In this document: positions 1 through 11,754 of the stretch, in pieces
How positions within the stretch are numbered: the stretch's first letter is position 1
Layout: the number at the start of each line of letters is the position of its first letter
NCBI GenBank assembly: GCA_032622095.1
Contig: CP136064.1
Location: forward strand, 36,818,426-36,882,425
Reading direction: 5' to 3'
Origin: Siphonodentalium dalli
Lineage: Eukaryota > Mollusca > Scaphopoda > Gadilida > Siphonodentaliidae
DNA: 64,000 bases
Notes under the pieces: generated by a model
Seen by the model: only the letters and a program-made list of their open reading frames with translations
The model's database searches: none
Told to the model about the DNA's origin: nothing
Translations under genes and position numbers: made by a program

Positions 1-221
1 CACTTTAATGAAATGTTGAGATGATGGAATCAACGATGAATTTGCAATTTCTGTAATGATGAAATTGGTTCACATACCGGTATACATGTATATGCAGCTG
101 AAAATGTGAATTGACTGAAATGTAATTATGAAAGTATCAATGACACTGTAGCTCAATGAGGAAAGGGAATAATGTCATGTGTTACAGTTAATGGAGCGAT
201 TAGGAATGTGGAAAGTTGAAA

Positions 222-1818
222 GGCCTAGTTATGCAAAGATTAAAATCCAAGATGGCCGCGACAGCCATCGTTTTTTTGCCAAATGACACAAAAAAGACTC
301 CTTCCTATTTACATGTCATTGTTAACATCCTTCACAAATTTCATGATGATCCGACAAAAGATACGACCTGTAGCCCGTGTCAAAGGATTTAGTCGTGTAA
401 AGAGTAAAATACAAGATGGCTGCTGGCGACCAGGTTTCTTGGTTGAATTCAAAATGAACCTTTTCCCATCTACATGTAATTGTTAACGTCCATTACAAAT
501 CTCATGATGATTGGACCAAAGATTCGACTTGTAGCCCTTGACAAAGAATTTAGTCATGCAAAGAGTATAATCCAAGATGGCTGCTGGCGGCCATGTTTTT
601 GGCCGAACAACCCCAAAATTACTCATTTCCCATCTACATGTCCATTTTAACATCCATGACAAATTTAATAATGATCCGACAAAAGATACGACCTGTGGCC
701 CGTGCTAATGGATTGAATTTTGAAATCCAAGATGACCGCTGCCGGCCATGTTTTCTGGCCAAATAACCCCAAAATGACTCACTCCCATCCACATGTCAAC
801 ATCAACATTCATGACAAATTTCATAATGATCTGACCAAAGTAAGGACCTGTAGCCTGTGCCAAAGGATTTAGTCATGCAAAGAGTAAAATCCAAGATGGC
901 TGCTGGACCAGTGCTGGTGGCCATGTTTTTTGGTCAAACTACCCCAAAATGACTCGTTCACATCTACATGTCAATGTCATCTACATGTCAATAGCGATGA
1001 CAAATATCATAATGATATGACCAAATGTACAACCTAGAGCCTGTGCTGAAGGATTTAGTCAAGCAAAGAGTAAAATCCAAGATGTATTTTGGCCGAATGA
1101 CCACAAAACAGCTCGTTCCCATCTACATGTCATTGTTAACACCAATGACAAATTTCATGAAGATCCGACCAAAGCTACGACCTGTAGCCCGCGCCAGAGG
1201 ATTTAGTCATGCAAAGAGTAAAATCCAAGATGGCAGCTGGCGGCCATGTTTTGTTGGCCGAACGACCCCAAAATGGCTCGTTCCCATCTGCCTGTCATTA
1301 TTAACATCCATGACAAATTTCATGATAATCAGACGAACAGTATGACCTGTAGACCACGCGAATCGATTTAATTTTGAAATACAAGATGGCTGCCAGCGGC
1401 CATGTTTTTTGGCCGAATGACCCCAAAAGGATTCTTTCCAATCTACATGTCATTGTTATCATCCATGACAAATTTCATGAAGATCCTACCAAAGCTACGA
1501 CCTGTAGCCCGCGCCAAAGGATTTAGTCATGCAAAGAGTAAAATCAAAGATGGCTGCTGGCAGCCATGTTTTTTGGTGGAACAACCACAAAATGACTCGT
1601 TAACATCCATGATAAATTTCATGATGATCAGACAAACAGTAAGACATGTAGACCGCGCCAATCGATTTAATTTTGAAATCCAAGATGGCTGTCAGCCGCC
1701 ATGTTTTTGGCCAATGACCCAAAATGACCTGTTCCCATCTACATGTCAATGTCAACATTCATGACAAATTTGATAAAGATCAGACCAAAGGTACGACCTG
1801 TAGCCCGCGCCAAAGGAA
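222..1818 (+). repeat. ~160-bp tandem satellite, about ten diverged copies
   Basis: The anchor AATCCAAGATGG recurs near 246, 408, 569, 727, 888, 1075, 1228, 1380, 1540 and 1678, giving spacings of roughly 140-190 bases. Each unit also carries 'CATCTACATGTCA', 'ATGACAAATTTCAT' and a 'GACCTGTAGCCCG' block. Two flavours are visible just before the anchor: one with 'GGATTTAGTCATGCAAAGAG', the other with 'TTTAATTTTGAA'. Some units stay open in one frame, so a short peptide repeats, but frames change between units and stops are frequent. I read it as a satellite, not a gene. The array fades into a short CA-rich stretch near 1830. Confidence 0.85.
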
Positions 1819-2277
1819 ATTGTTGACGGACACACACACGCACACATGGACGTCGTTGAGCTAATAATGAATATGTGATGTGTCGCTTTTAATGAATTGG
1901 CAATGACAGCAGTATGGAAACGGTCACTGCGGTGGAGTTACGATACATGCCGTTAGGTTATGATACACGGTCTACAGCCCTACAGGTATTAGCGGGTTGT
2001 CATACCAGACGTTGAAGAAACTTATGATATATGTCCATGAGGATCTTTTTAAAGATTGGGTAAGTGTTGGCGCTGGGTATAGCTGTTAAAACATCTGTTA
2101 AAACCGCCATAAACATAATTAATATTATAAACAAACCTTGTTCTTATACCAATCATAAATACATGTATCACATTAATTTCAGCATGTTGTTATGTTGGTA
2201 CTTTGTGTTACATTGTACATGTATGTAAGCAAACGTCATCTTATGTAAACAAACAGTACATCTACATGTATGTAAAG
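1819..2277. other. no gene seen
   Basis: A short CACACACACG tract at about 1829 is followed by unremarkable AT-rich sequence with TACATGTA microsatellite. I see no coding frame or repeat boundary. Confidence 0.6.
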
Positions 2278-3470
2278 ACTCAGAGTATGCGATAAGCAAA
2301 ACACTCAACACCGAGTAGACCCCCACTGCATATACATGTATATGAAATTTTGTTAGAAATACCACCGTTATTTCACGCCTTTAGATTAGGCTAATTTGGG
2401 AACATTTTGGGGGACATAGGTGATAGGTTTGAGTGAGGGGGGGGGGGGGTACCCCCTTGTGACTATTGGGGGTACTTTTTAAAGTAAACCTAAAATGGGG
2501 GCTGTCTGGTTGTTCTGAAGCATATGAAAGGTGAAAGAAATGAACCTAATGGCCCCCATATCATTTCCTGGCAACTTGGGCTTATATCAGCATTCAGCAA
2601 GTTATGTTACATGTACATGTACCCTTATATTTTCAAGTTTTGTAGGTCACAATTTATTGAATATTGGGAATATTGGATCATTTGACATCAACAAAGCCAT
2701 TTTATAGATGTACGGTGCTTGAAAGTTCACCAAGCAGTTCACCAACACACTGATCATGGGTATTTCCAATTAAAATTTAATTTAATCCAAGTTAAATCGC
2801 ATAATCAAAGTAATTAATGGCTGAACATCACCAACTTCAACTGTGGAATCTGACCCAATGCCTCCCATACAGAGAGGCCTAAACTGAATGAGGTTCCCAG
2901 AGGGTGAATTTGGTGATGCTAGCCCTCTGGGGACCTCATTCCGCAAATGTCAGCCACACTAAATTCAAGCTTGGGGACCGCCCACCTCTAGTTCTATTGA
3001 GAATCATATATTAACCCTTCATTTACTAAATGCTTATTGACAAGTAGATGTTGTGGGAAGTGTTCAGATAAAGTCGTTTGTTGAACTTTTCTGAACATTT
3101 CCAACCAATTAATAGATATCCTTCTACACATGTACATGTACATTTATGTATTATCTGTTAGTCTGTTGTCATCTGCTTGCATTTCCTGAACACCCCACTG
3201 AATGAATAATAGATCATTCAAATAAATTCTTTTTTACTTGGTGGGAGAATCCATTTAGTAAAGAAAGGGTTATATCAAATTTTTGCTACGATAAGGCAGC
3301 AATGATTCATAGCCCCTACAATTCAGTGGAATCATGAACTTATTTACAACATACCGCATTACCGGTATAGCCATTTAATAAGCTAAATCTCCGATTTTGG
3401 TGTTGAATGGGTCACCATGAATCACTCTCAACCTACTCAATCACCACGGTGTTTTGCTTATCGCTCACTA
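2278..3470. mobile_element. degenerate inverted-repeat element related to the 11755-21263 element
   Basis: The left end ACTCAGAGTATGCGATAAGC continues AAAACACTCAACACC. The right end, read on the minus strand from 3470, gives TAGTGAGCGATAAGC then AAAACACCG. The 16-base core GCGATAAGCAAAACAC is identical at both ends (2289-2304 and 3449-3464). The left end closely resembles the 11755 TIR (ACTCAGAGTGTGGTATAAGG), so both belong to one family. The interior holds a 'gagggtgaatttggtgatg' repeat copy and poly-G at 2438. No transposase is visible. Confidence 0.45.
2815..2970 (+). repeat. copy of the GAGGTCCCC foldback family
   Basis: It contains 'CATCACCAACTTCAACTG' and a collapsed hairpin, GAATGAGGTTCCCAGAGGG facing CCCTCTGGGGACCTCATTC (2886-2941), then CGCAAATGTCAG. 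The same order of motifs is found at 45089-45181 and 45381-45473, where the hairpin loop is longer. Confidence 0.6.
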
Positions 3471-3668
3471 TTTACATGCTGTATATATACAAACGCTCCG
3501 CTCACACAAAGTGTTTTGCGGAAAATAACGCATTCTTAAAATGATCATTATTCTACATGTATACTATTAGGATATTATTGAGGAAACTTTCATAATTTGG
3601 TAACTGTTATTTCTAAATTATTACTTATTACATGTACATATGTACATGTACACATACATGTATACCGG

Positions 3669-4286
3669 CAGACTTTCATTTTTAGAAAATGTAGGCGCAC
3701 AGAGTCCCGCTCGCTGGGTTTTGGCCAGGCGCGCGGTTTCTATCAAGATAAAATAAACAGCGGAAATACATTCATAAATGCCGCGTAAATTGAATTTGTT
3801 TACTCACGATCGATGTCCAGTGAATCTCTTTGATGGTTTAACACTGCTTAATCCCATGAATCCACTATCCATAAGCACAAGTGAATGTTACACACTATGT
3901 TTTATATTCTACATGCTCCTATATTAAATGTAATTCATAATAATTAATAAGGAATCAATTTAATACTCGGATTCCAAGCTGACAGAATAAATATCAACAT
4001 CTCCCGGCCACGTGGTCTCGATTTGATTTTCGAGGAATTTATGTGACGTCATAAGCCATACCGGTACATAGAAATGTATTTTTAGCTTCGAATCATTCAG
4101 TCTAAGACAGATAGTGCATTTGACACGTCACACCGTGTGACCTCGTCTGGGTAGACACTGATAATAGCGTTATCAGGTTCGCTCTCTGTATTTGGCCTAG
4201 GTGCGCAATCGATCGCTCGCTGGTTTTCAGTTTTAGCTGTGCGATGGTGCGCAAGAGCGATCGCGCGCCTCAAAAATGAAAGTCTG
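3669..4286. mobile_element. 618-bp non-autonomous TIR element with TACCGG flanks
   Basis: The left end is CAGACTTTCATTTTTAGAAA followed by GGCGCACAG. The right end on the minus strand is CAGACTTTCATTTTTGAGGC. The hexamer TACCGG directly abuts both ends (3663-3668 and 4287-4292), a possible 6-bp target duplication. ACCGGTA-like words are common in this genome, so chance is possible. Inner sequence near both ends shares CTCGCTGG and GCGCG words. No coding capacity. A CRE octamer TGACGTCA lies at 4044-4051. Confidence 0.55.
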
Positions 4287-4369
4287 TACCGGTACACTTA
4301 GCTGATGTGCCTGACTTCATCCGGGCTCTTTAGGGAAAAACGTTGCCAACCGGTATACATGTACAATGT

Positions 4370-4622
4370 ATGAGTATATATCGAGGTCGCAGTCAAGGAC
4401 ACAATCGCATATGAAATTGGACCCACCCATATAGTTCCCGAGATCAAAGTAGGCCTTCGGTACATTAATACCAAATTTTAGTCCGATCAGTCGTGCAGTT
4501 TTCAAGTCTATAACACACAGAGACAGAAGTTCTATGTACCTACATGTATATGAGCGAGGTCATGGTCAAGGACATGGTCACTCATGAAATTGGACCTGCC
4601 CATTTCCGGGATCAAAGTAGAC
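4370..4622 (+). repeat. two diverged direct copies of an ~80-bp unit
   Basis: Both copies carry the order GCGAGGTC/TCGAGGTC, GTCAAGGACA, CATATGAAATTGGACC or CTCATGAAATTGGACC, GCCCAT/CCCAT and GATCAAAGTAG. They start near 4372 and 4546, about 172 bases apart. No function recognised. Confidence 0.6.
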
Positions 4623-4644
4623 ATACAATACATGTACCCCGCTG

Positions 4645-4982
4645 GACAAAACAAGTATCCGTTGGCACCGCAGTGTATTTGCTGTTCGGCTGCGGTGTCA
4701 GAGTTTGTAACTGCAGTTGAGCACCGCAGCCGAACGGCAAGTACATTGCGGCCAAACGGCAAGTTCACTGCGGCCGAAAGGCAACTACCCTCACGGTCGA
4801 ATGGCATGTACACCGTGGTTAGATTTCTGGTTTGTATTGTCTTTTTTCAGTTTGATGAAAGTACACCGTGGCAAATACACCATGCCGAATGGCAATTACA
4901 TCACGACCCAACTGTTAGCCGGTGGCGCCGCGGTGTAGTTGCATTTCAGCTGCGGTGGCAATGCTAACCGCACCGCAGTTAA
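4645..4982. repeat. GCGGTG/CACCGC self-complementary MITE-like repeat
   Basis: It begins GACAAAACAAGTATCC and is packed with alternating GTTCGGCTGCGGTG and CACCGCAGCCGAAC words in both orientations, so it can fold on itself many ways. The same family, with better-preserved ends GACAAAACAAGTGTCC and GGACACTTGTTTTGTC, occurs at 41016-41240, 47299-47536 and 52087-52324. This copy has lost its right end. Confidence 0.65.
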
Positions 4983-4984
4983 GT

Positions 4985-5310
4985 TGTCCCACACACAGAC
5001 AGAATTTTCGAAAAACAACCGATGAACAAATGACCGATGATGAAAAACAACTAACGAAAAAACACACCGGCTGACGAATGGTGGCAAATGACAGATAAAT
5101 GGTGAGGATGACGATGGAAAATGGCAACAAACAACAACGAAGAAAAATACCGACTGATGACAAAAAATGACTTATGACGAAAAACAAATGGCCAACAACT
5201 AACACGATGTCGAACAATCGATGACGAAAAATTACTGATGACGAAAAACAAACAGCCAAAGATGAACACGATGTCGAATGATCGATGACGAAAAATGTCT
5301 TGATGACAAA
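4985..5310. repeat. low-complexity GATGACGAAAAA tract
   Basis: Purine-rich repeats of GATGACGAAAAACAA with a roughly 70-base higher-order unit containing AACACGATGTCGAA. Long open frames on the minus strand come only from the low complexity. A similar ACGAAAAACGAC tract follows the second GCGGTG repeat at 5570-5725. Confidence 0.7.
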
Positions 5311-5434
5311 CACATCGACCCAGGCCTGCAGGTTTCAAAATTATGTGTAACCTACAGTACATGTATTTTTTTTTCGCCTGGTTTGTGCTTAGGTAATCCT
5401 AGTCCAAATCTACGGGATATAATGTACCCTGCTG

Positions 5435-5725
5435 GACAAAACAAGTTTCCAGTTGACCACGGTGCAGTTAGCATTGCCACTGCAGCCGAAATGCACTACA
5501 TTGTACACCGCGGCTCCACTGGCTAACTACATTTGGGCTGCGGTGTACTTGCCACAAAAACCACGACTGATCACAAATGAACAAAGGATGAAAACAAACG
5601 ACCAACAATAAACACGACGACAAACTACCAAGGACGAAAAACGACAGACGACAACCAAACACGAAAGACGACAAACACACTGACTGTGACACTGATGACC
5701 AACGAATGACCACGACAAATTGTCA
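5435..5725. repeat. second truncated GCGGTG repeat plus ACGA-rich tract
   Basis: GACAAAACAAGTTTCC starts the copy, preceded by 'ATGTACCCTGCTG' as at 4635. Short CCACTGCAGCCGAA and GGGCTGCGGTGTACTTGCC words follow, then low-complexity AACGACAAACACGAC until 5725. This repeats the arrangement at 4645-5310, so the two are likely copies of one larger unit. Confidence 0.6.
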
Positions 5726-6429
5726 AAAATGATAAAAAATGATTAAATGAAATAATAATCAAAATTTAATTTTTAATTTAAAGCAAACAGACCTACCTTT
5801 AAACAAATCTTGGATTTGGAGAAAAATGCCTCCAGGAGCACGCATTGTGCTGTTGTGTTCACAACTCCACAAGAATCCTCATCAGATATCAATTCCTTGA
5901 ACTTAAGTTGAAGTTGAAGATGGTAACTAGGAAACATACTACAATTTTAGTATCACAATTTACACGTAACACAGAATTCGTTCTTTCATTTTTTTTATCT
6001 TTCTTTGAACTTCGAACTTTTTGGTTGATTGAATGATTCTGGAATCTTGATCATTGTTGTCTGTAACAGTTTACAGTGAAGCCTAACGCAGTAACTGTCG
6101 GTTATCACGAAATCAAGCGAGTAATTAATCTACGTACACTCGTACATTTGTGAAAATTGTTTGCCATGAAGCGAAGGTGAAGGCCTTATCGGTCTATGGG
6201 ATATACGGAAGTAATTTCCGATCAAGTAACTGCCGTAAGCCGGATGACACTGACAGGACGGTCGCTTGACGGGGGGTAATTAATTATTATGCTAATGATA
6301 TACCAATGATTTTTATCAGATGAAAAGGCTGTAATTAATCCTCAGAAAGAACTGAATAGGCTAAACTTGAAAGTCGGGTACATTCTAGAATCTGGGAATG
6401 AATTTGATCAGTTGTTGGATGGGGTGTAT
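5726..6429. other. no gene seen
   Basis: AT-rich unique-looking sequence. No splice-bounded frame, hairpin or repeat end could be supported. Confidence 0.5.
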
Positions 6430-6838
6430 GAAAACAGGGAGTGGTTGTATGACAGTGTGTAATGTGTATAGGTGTACACGGAATGACTGTTGTGTGTTGT
6501 GTGTCATGATTGAAGTGTGTATGGTTATTGGCGAGCGTTTGGGTGTAAATGGAGTGCCCTTGTGGTAGCGGGTGGGATGTATATGTATATATGTCGTGGA
6601 TGTTTTATCATTGGTGCGTGTATATATAAACAGAGAGTAGCTGTATGATCATGTATTTCGTGTATGAGTATACAGCGAGTTGCTGAATTGCCATGTGTGA
6701 TGTGTAATATGCAAGTATTGGAAGGTATGAGTGGCCGTGTGTGCGGGTATTGATATATCTGGAATGGCTTATGCCATTGTTGGGGCGTATATGTATACAT
6801 TGAGTGACTATGTGCATGGGTGGGGTGTATATAAGAAA
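6430..6838 (+). repeat. ~60-bp minisatellite, first block
   Basis: Diverged units with GTATAN then GAGTGACTGTATG, ATGGTCATG and GTGTATATGTATA words. It is the same family and orientation as 7540-8310. Frames open on the minus strand are by-products of the repeat. Confidence 0.7.
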
Positions 6839-6981
6839 TGAATGGCGGTTTCAATGTGGTCATGGGATTTTGACAGCGAGAAAAATTCAGCAAACTGCAT
6901 GAACCCCGAAGGGGTTCATGCGGAGTTTGCTGATTTTTTATCACGGTCAAAACCCATGACCACGTTGAATCCGCCGTTTAT
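6839..6981. repeat. 143-bp foldback (long hairpin)
   Basis: The left arm (6839-6909) ends GCAAACTGCATGAACCCC. The right arm (6913-6981) begins GGGGTTCATGCGGAGTTTGC. Arms of about 68 bases match at roughly 85-90% with a GAA centre. Outer ends are AATGGCGGTTTCAA and TTGAATCCGCCGTTT. It sits at the end of the minisatellite. It could be a foldback MITE or the source of a small-RNA hairpin; nothing in the sequence decides. Confidence 0.8.
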
Positions 6982-7428
6982 TATTTATATTTATATACTT
7001 ACGCTCTTTAAAACACTTCTCCAAATATGTCCGTTATTTCGTCAAAAACACATTTTCAAATATCTCCGTTATTTCGTTTATAAGCATAATTTACTATTTC
7101 TACATTTCGCTATTTCGCTGTATTTTCCTATTTCGATTTTTCGTGCTATTTCGCTGTATTTTCATATTTCGCTTTTTCGTTGTATTTCATATTTCGATAA
7201 TTCGCTATATTTGACATATTATGGGATATGGGATTATATGATAACCAACATTCTGATAGTCAATCGAACATCTCGTGCCACCCGTGCTCGCGATTAGATG
7301 CCACTAGCCATCCAATCGTGAACCTCGATTACATATTGTTTGCTATCAAATCATTGGCGTATTGACTGACTAGATACTCAAGCAGTCGGTAATGTCCGAC
7401 AATCCCCGGTGATTTCCGGGACCAATGT

Positions 7429-7489
7429 GTTCATAAACCTATGAACGACAGTGAAAGTGACGTCACGTTACGTTCATAGGTTTATGAAC
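7429..7489. repeat. nested palindrome enclosing TGACGTCA
   Basis: GTTCATAAACCTATGAAC (7429-7446) and GTTCATAGGTTTATGAAC (7472-7489) are inverted copies of each other, and each is itself an imperfect palindrome. Between them lies a perfect CRE octamer TGACGTCA (7458-7465). Confidence 0.8.
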
Positions 7490-7539
7490 GCACTGACTAA
7501 GGGGGCGTGTCTACCGTAACGCTATGGGGAGATCGGAAG

Positions 7540-8310
7540 AGATATCAGGTGTATGTAAATATATGTATATATCGAGTGGCTACGTGACTATGGTGTGGCG
7601 AATATGTAGGTATACAGGTAGTGACTGTATGGCCAATTGTGAGGTTAATAGGTGTACATGGTGTGACTGTATGATGAAAGTGGTGAATATGTATGCAGGA
7701 GTGACTATATGGTCATGGTCGGATGGAGGAGTATATCTGGTGTGGCTGTATTGTGACTCATGGCTGTATGATCATGTGCAGGGTGTACGGGTATACACAA
7801 TTGTGGATGTATGGTCATGGATGAGGGGCATGCGTTTAAAGCGTGTGGCTATATGGCCATTGTTGAGGTGCATATGTATACATGGAGTGACTCTATGGTC
7901 ATGGCTGGGGTGTATACGTATATCTTGAGTCGCTATTTTGCCATGGTGTGGCGAATGTGTATACAAGGATTGACTGTATGGTCATGGATGAATGTTTTGA
8001 ATAGGGTGTGACTATCTGGTCATAGGTCGGGTGTACCCGGTGTCATGTGTGAGGGGCTTGTACATACAGCGAGTGGCAATATAGTAATTGGTGAGGTGCA
8101 TATGTATACCTGGAGTGACTCTGCTGTCATTGTTGGGGAGTTTATGTATATCTTAAATGGCTATTTGGCCATGTGTGCTTTGAATCGGTATACAGGGAGT
8201 GACCGTATGGTAAGTGGTGAAGTGAATGGGCATACAATGATTGACTTATGATCATGAATTCGGTGAATATGTATACAGTGAGTGACTGTATGGTCATGGG
8301 TCATGTGTAG
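7540..8310 (+). repeat. ~60-bp minisatellite, main block
   Basis: About a dozen diverged units of the form 'GTGTATAC...GAGTGACTGTATGGTCATG'. They continue at 8490-8643 after a short unrelated stretch (8315-8485) that includes 'TGATTAACCCTTCCATGACTGG', a motif also seen near MITE ends at 41520 and 47090. Confidence 0.8.
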
Positions 8311-8489
8311 GAGTATACCCAAGTTAAAAGTGTCCACTCGAAGTGATTAACCCTTCCATGACTGGCGCTTCCTGAAATATTGCGAAAACCTTGTGCCAAT
8401 GCATTCTCTTATAATATACTCATATATAACAGATTACATTGACCTAACACTATTTATATTTGACCTTAATTAGTGTCCAAATTCACCCT

Positions 8490-8643
8490 CATGGCTGTAT
8501 GGTAAATGTGGTGAATATGTATACAGTGAGTGACTGTATGGCCATTGGTCATGTGTAGGAGTATACCTGGTATGCGTGTTTTCTAACTCATGGCTGTATG
8601 GTGAATTGTGGTGTGTACGGGTATACATTAAGTATGGCTGTAT
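8490..8643 (+). repeat. ~60-bp minisatellite, third block
   Basis: Two to three units with GTATACAGTGAGTGACTGTATGG words, continuous in type with the block at 7540-8310. Confidence 0.7.
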
Positions 8644-8800
8644 TTGCATACCTCATAAGGTACTCGGACAACCAAAATATAATATTTAGTTATCAGTTGA
8701 TCAACTTACATGTTTAAAAACCAAGTGAGTCGCACATTGCTACTTTTTCGGAACAGCAGAAAATGCTTGGGATATATGTGAAATCCCTATTTACCCACGT
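8644..8800 (+). repeat. ~150-bp interspersed repeat, copy 1
   Basis: It shares 'TTTAGTTATCAGTTGATCAA', 'ACCAAGTGAGT', 'TTGCTACTTTTTCGGAA' and 'GGGATATATGTGAAA' in the same order with 9447-9580 (copy 2). It splits the minisatellite into a forward and a reverse part. Confidence 0.65.
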
Positions 8801-8849
8801 GAACGCTCGCCAATGACAATCAAGCATACTCCAGATATGCATATACGCT

Positions 8850-9255
8850 TCAATCATGACTACAGTCATTCCATGTACACCCACATGTGGCAATACAGCC
8901 GCACAATGTACACCTGTACATCCCACTTTGACCATAGTCACTGCAGATATACATAAACAACACACAGATGACCATGTAGCTACTCTCGTTATACATATAT
9001 ACCACATCAATGCCCATATAGCCACACCGGGTACACCCGTACTGGGTACACATAACCATACAACCATACATTCACTCCATGTATATATATTCACCTCATA
9101 CATGACCATACAGCCACTCATTGTATACCAATACATCACACAATAGACATCCCACTCATGACCATATAGTTACTCCTTCTATACCTTTTCATGACCGCAC
9201 AATAACTCTTGGTATACTGTATACATATCCATATGACCATACAGTAACTCCCTGG
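8850..9255 (-). repeat. ~60-bp minisatellite in inverted orientation
   Basis: Units read CATGACCATACAGCCACTC and GTACACCC, the reverse complement of the 7540-8310 units. The array is therefore inverted around the inserted repeat at 8644-8800. Confidence 0.75.
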
Positions 9256-9446
9256 CTGCCATCTTGACCTCCAACCTATTCCATGTTGATTAACTGTTAT
9301 CCTAATGGGTCAGAATAGCCAGATTATGGTTCATCTCAGTTCCGTTTCTAAGTTCCGCTCATTTCCTTTCAAAAATATGGCCAGAATCCCAAAAGAGGTT
9401 TTCGGCAAAATTCCATATTGCAACTTTGAAATGAATTTGTCATGCT

Positions 9447-9580
9447 CCATAAGGAACCGCGACAACCAGAATAGAACATTTAGTTGTCAGTTGATTAACT
9501 AACATGTATAATAACCAAGTGAGTAACAATTTGCTACCTTTTTGGAAAACACAGAGAATAATGTTCGGGATATATGTAAA
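9447..9580 (+). repeat. ~150-bp interspersed repeat, copy 2
   Basis: Counterpart of 8644-8800 with 'TTTAGTTGTCAGTTGATTAA' and 'ACCAAGTGAGTAACAATTTG'. It is followed by sequence with several 'GGCCATTTTG'/'GCCATCTTG' words to about 10470, which looks like the rest of an interspersed element. Confidence 0.6.
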
Positions 9581-11754
9581 ACAAATCTACTTTTTACCAA
9601 ATTTGGTTGCCATTTTGGACGCCATCTTGGGTAATTTGGTCTATAAACACCCTAGTGTGACACATTCAAAACAATAAACACCTTGTGTTCCAAAGATAGT
9701 TACATTTTACTTGAAAAAAAAATTGTCTAAACCTAAAAAGTTAATTTTTGGCGATATTTATGTCAAGTTTGTGAGAGAAAGATCCAATATTTCTGGTAAT
9801 ATCAGTGGCAACAATAGTAAAAATTAGTCATGGTGAATCAGACATGTTAGTATTCAATGTATAGTAGGCAGAAAAGCCAATTGTATACATCAACCACAAC
9901 TTGTAAGCGATTCAGGGTACGCTGGGGCAATATCTACCATTTTCCATATTTTGGCAGCCATTTTGAGCCAAAGTAACAATGTTTGTTCCAATGAGTTGGA
10001 ATAATTATGGGTAATGATATGCCTCATTTACATTACACAGTTCTGCTCATTTCTTATTGATATATGACTAGAATCCGAATTGTGATTTGTGTGTGTGTGT
10101 GAATTTTATACCGTGTTCTGTAAAATCAAATTTTTGAGGGATCGAAAGGGGATAGGACCCCAATAATGGCATATTGCATTGCTCCAATGAACAGTTAATA
10201 TAACAAATTACAAAATAAAGTCACATTTCTAAACCAGTTCCAAACAGCAGAAACTGATCTAGAAGATATTAGTGAAAAACCTCGTATTTTCAACTTCTGG
10301 CGGCCATTTTGGCGGCCATCTTGAGGAGTTCCAATTTTAACCTATAAAGGTGGCAATATGTCAAAAATATATACATTTGTATATATTTGACTAGATTTTC
10401 CCGCTATAATTTGCATCTAACTGCCTACTCTGAATAACGGGGGCCATGATGGACGCCATCTCGTCTGGAGTCTACACGGCCACTTTTTTTCGTGTTAATA
10501 TTGCTTAAAGGTTGAAGGACATAATAAGGAACAAAATGAGTGGGTTAAAGTTAAATCCCGAGGGGGTGCAAGGATACCCCTATCAGCTCCCGGACTTTAT
10601 TTGTAGGCCTATTATTATTTGACGACTTATTCGATATAATAATTATGGTTGGTTCATGTTCTTTGATCACCAAATCCGGAAACATCATGCACGAGCGAAC
10701 CAACCTATTTAACTTTCATTGGTGGCACCGATCCACGTCGTCTGTTATTATATGGTCTGCCTCGAATACGGCATATCGTACCATTGTTGTCACCTCGAAA
10801 CACAGTTGTGCTATTCGAAGTGTCTGCAAAAGTCAATTTAGGCCATGCGGTAATTTCATATAGATATGTTAGAAACAATTGTTGCAAAAACAAAACTTCC
10901 GTAACGCTTAATTCGATGTTAAATGTGAATGGTTCGAATCGACGGATAACAACTAAATTCAAAAGGCGCCCTTGTCCCAACTAAAAATAACGCGATATAG
11001 TTCAAAACAATATATCCATGTATTATGGCCGAGTCGGTATGCGGTACGGAGAATGACGAGGTTTGCCGAATGAGACATTTTCATCTCATCCGGCCATTAC
11101 ATGGACCAGACACGACCAGGTTAAAGATATTCTATCCCTTCCGGTAGCACTTATAGCAACACAAACTCAATTTCTATGGAACTCCTTCACTGCCAAAAAT
11201 AAGTCTAGGGTAGAAAAATTGTCTTGAAAAAAAATACTTACCACAAGGACATTTTTCTTATTTTTTAAGATCAATATTCTATTCTATTCTTCGGAAACTA
11301 ACACACTGAGAAATGGGATGGAATATTCTTATAACCAGAAATAATATCTAACGATTAAGAACATATTTCTGTGATGAACGATATTCATGTGCATATTTTC
11401 TTAATTTCTGAACTATAAGAAATTATATCTGAAATATGAGTATAAATACTATTTTTCACTCATGTCACGTTTCTATTCTTTGGAACTGGTGGCAAATTAT
11501 GCATTATTTTCGAATTTTCCTATTCTCACTCAGGTCATTTGTACAGTGATATGTGTTGCCCCCTTTGATCACAGCCACTTCCATGTCAATCCATAACAAA
11601 ATTGATCTTAAAGAACGTGATATGAAATATCACCGAAAACTCAATTTAGATTTCTTACCATATTTTAATGTGAAATGAACAGAACTGAAGGAGTTAAGCG
11701 AGATAAATTATTGTCTATAAAATGCATTCTCATTGGGGCCTGAAGTTGTTATTA
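9581..11754. other. no supportable gene
   Basis: Contains GCCATCTTG-type repeat sequence to ~10470, a short (GT) tract at 10090 and AT-rich sequence. Small frames at 10645-10980 have no recognisable domain, splice boundaries or repeats, and I do not call them. Confidence 0.5.

Noticed and set aside
4915-5313. 132-codon minus-strand frame rich in Phe, Ser and Val
   Set aside because: It arises from the GATGACGAAAAA low-complexity tract; overlapping frames look the same.
6525-6950. 141-codon minus-strand frame
   Set aside because: It spans minisatellite and one arm of a hairpin; repetitive His/Pro/Tyr composition follows the repeat unit.
10931-10941. GGTTCGAATCG, resembling a tRNA T-arm (B box)
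   Set aside because: No matching A box, acceptor stem or anticodon arm could be folded around it.
11030-11152. 40-codon ATG frame beginning GGCCGAGTC
   Set aside because: Too short, no homology or splice donor; cannot be told from chance.
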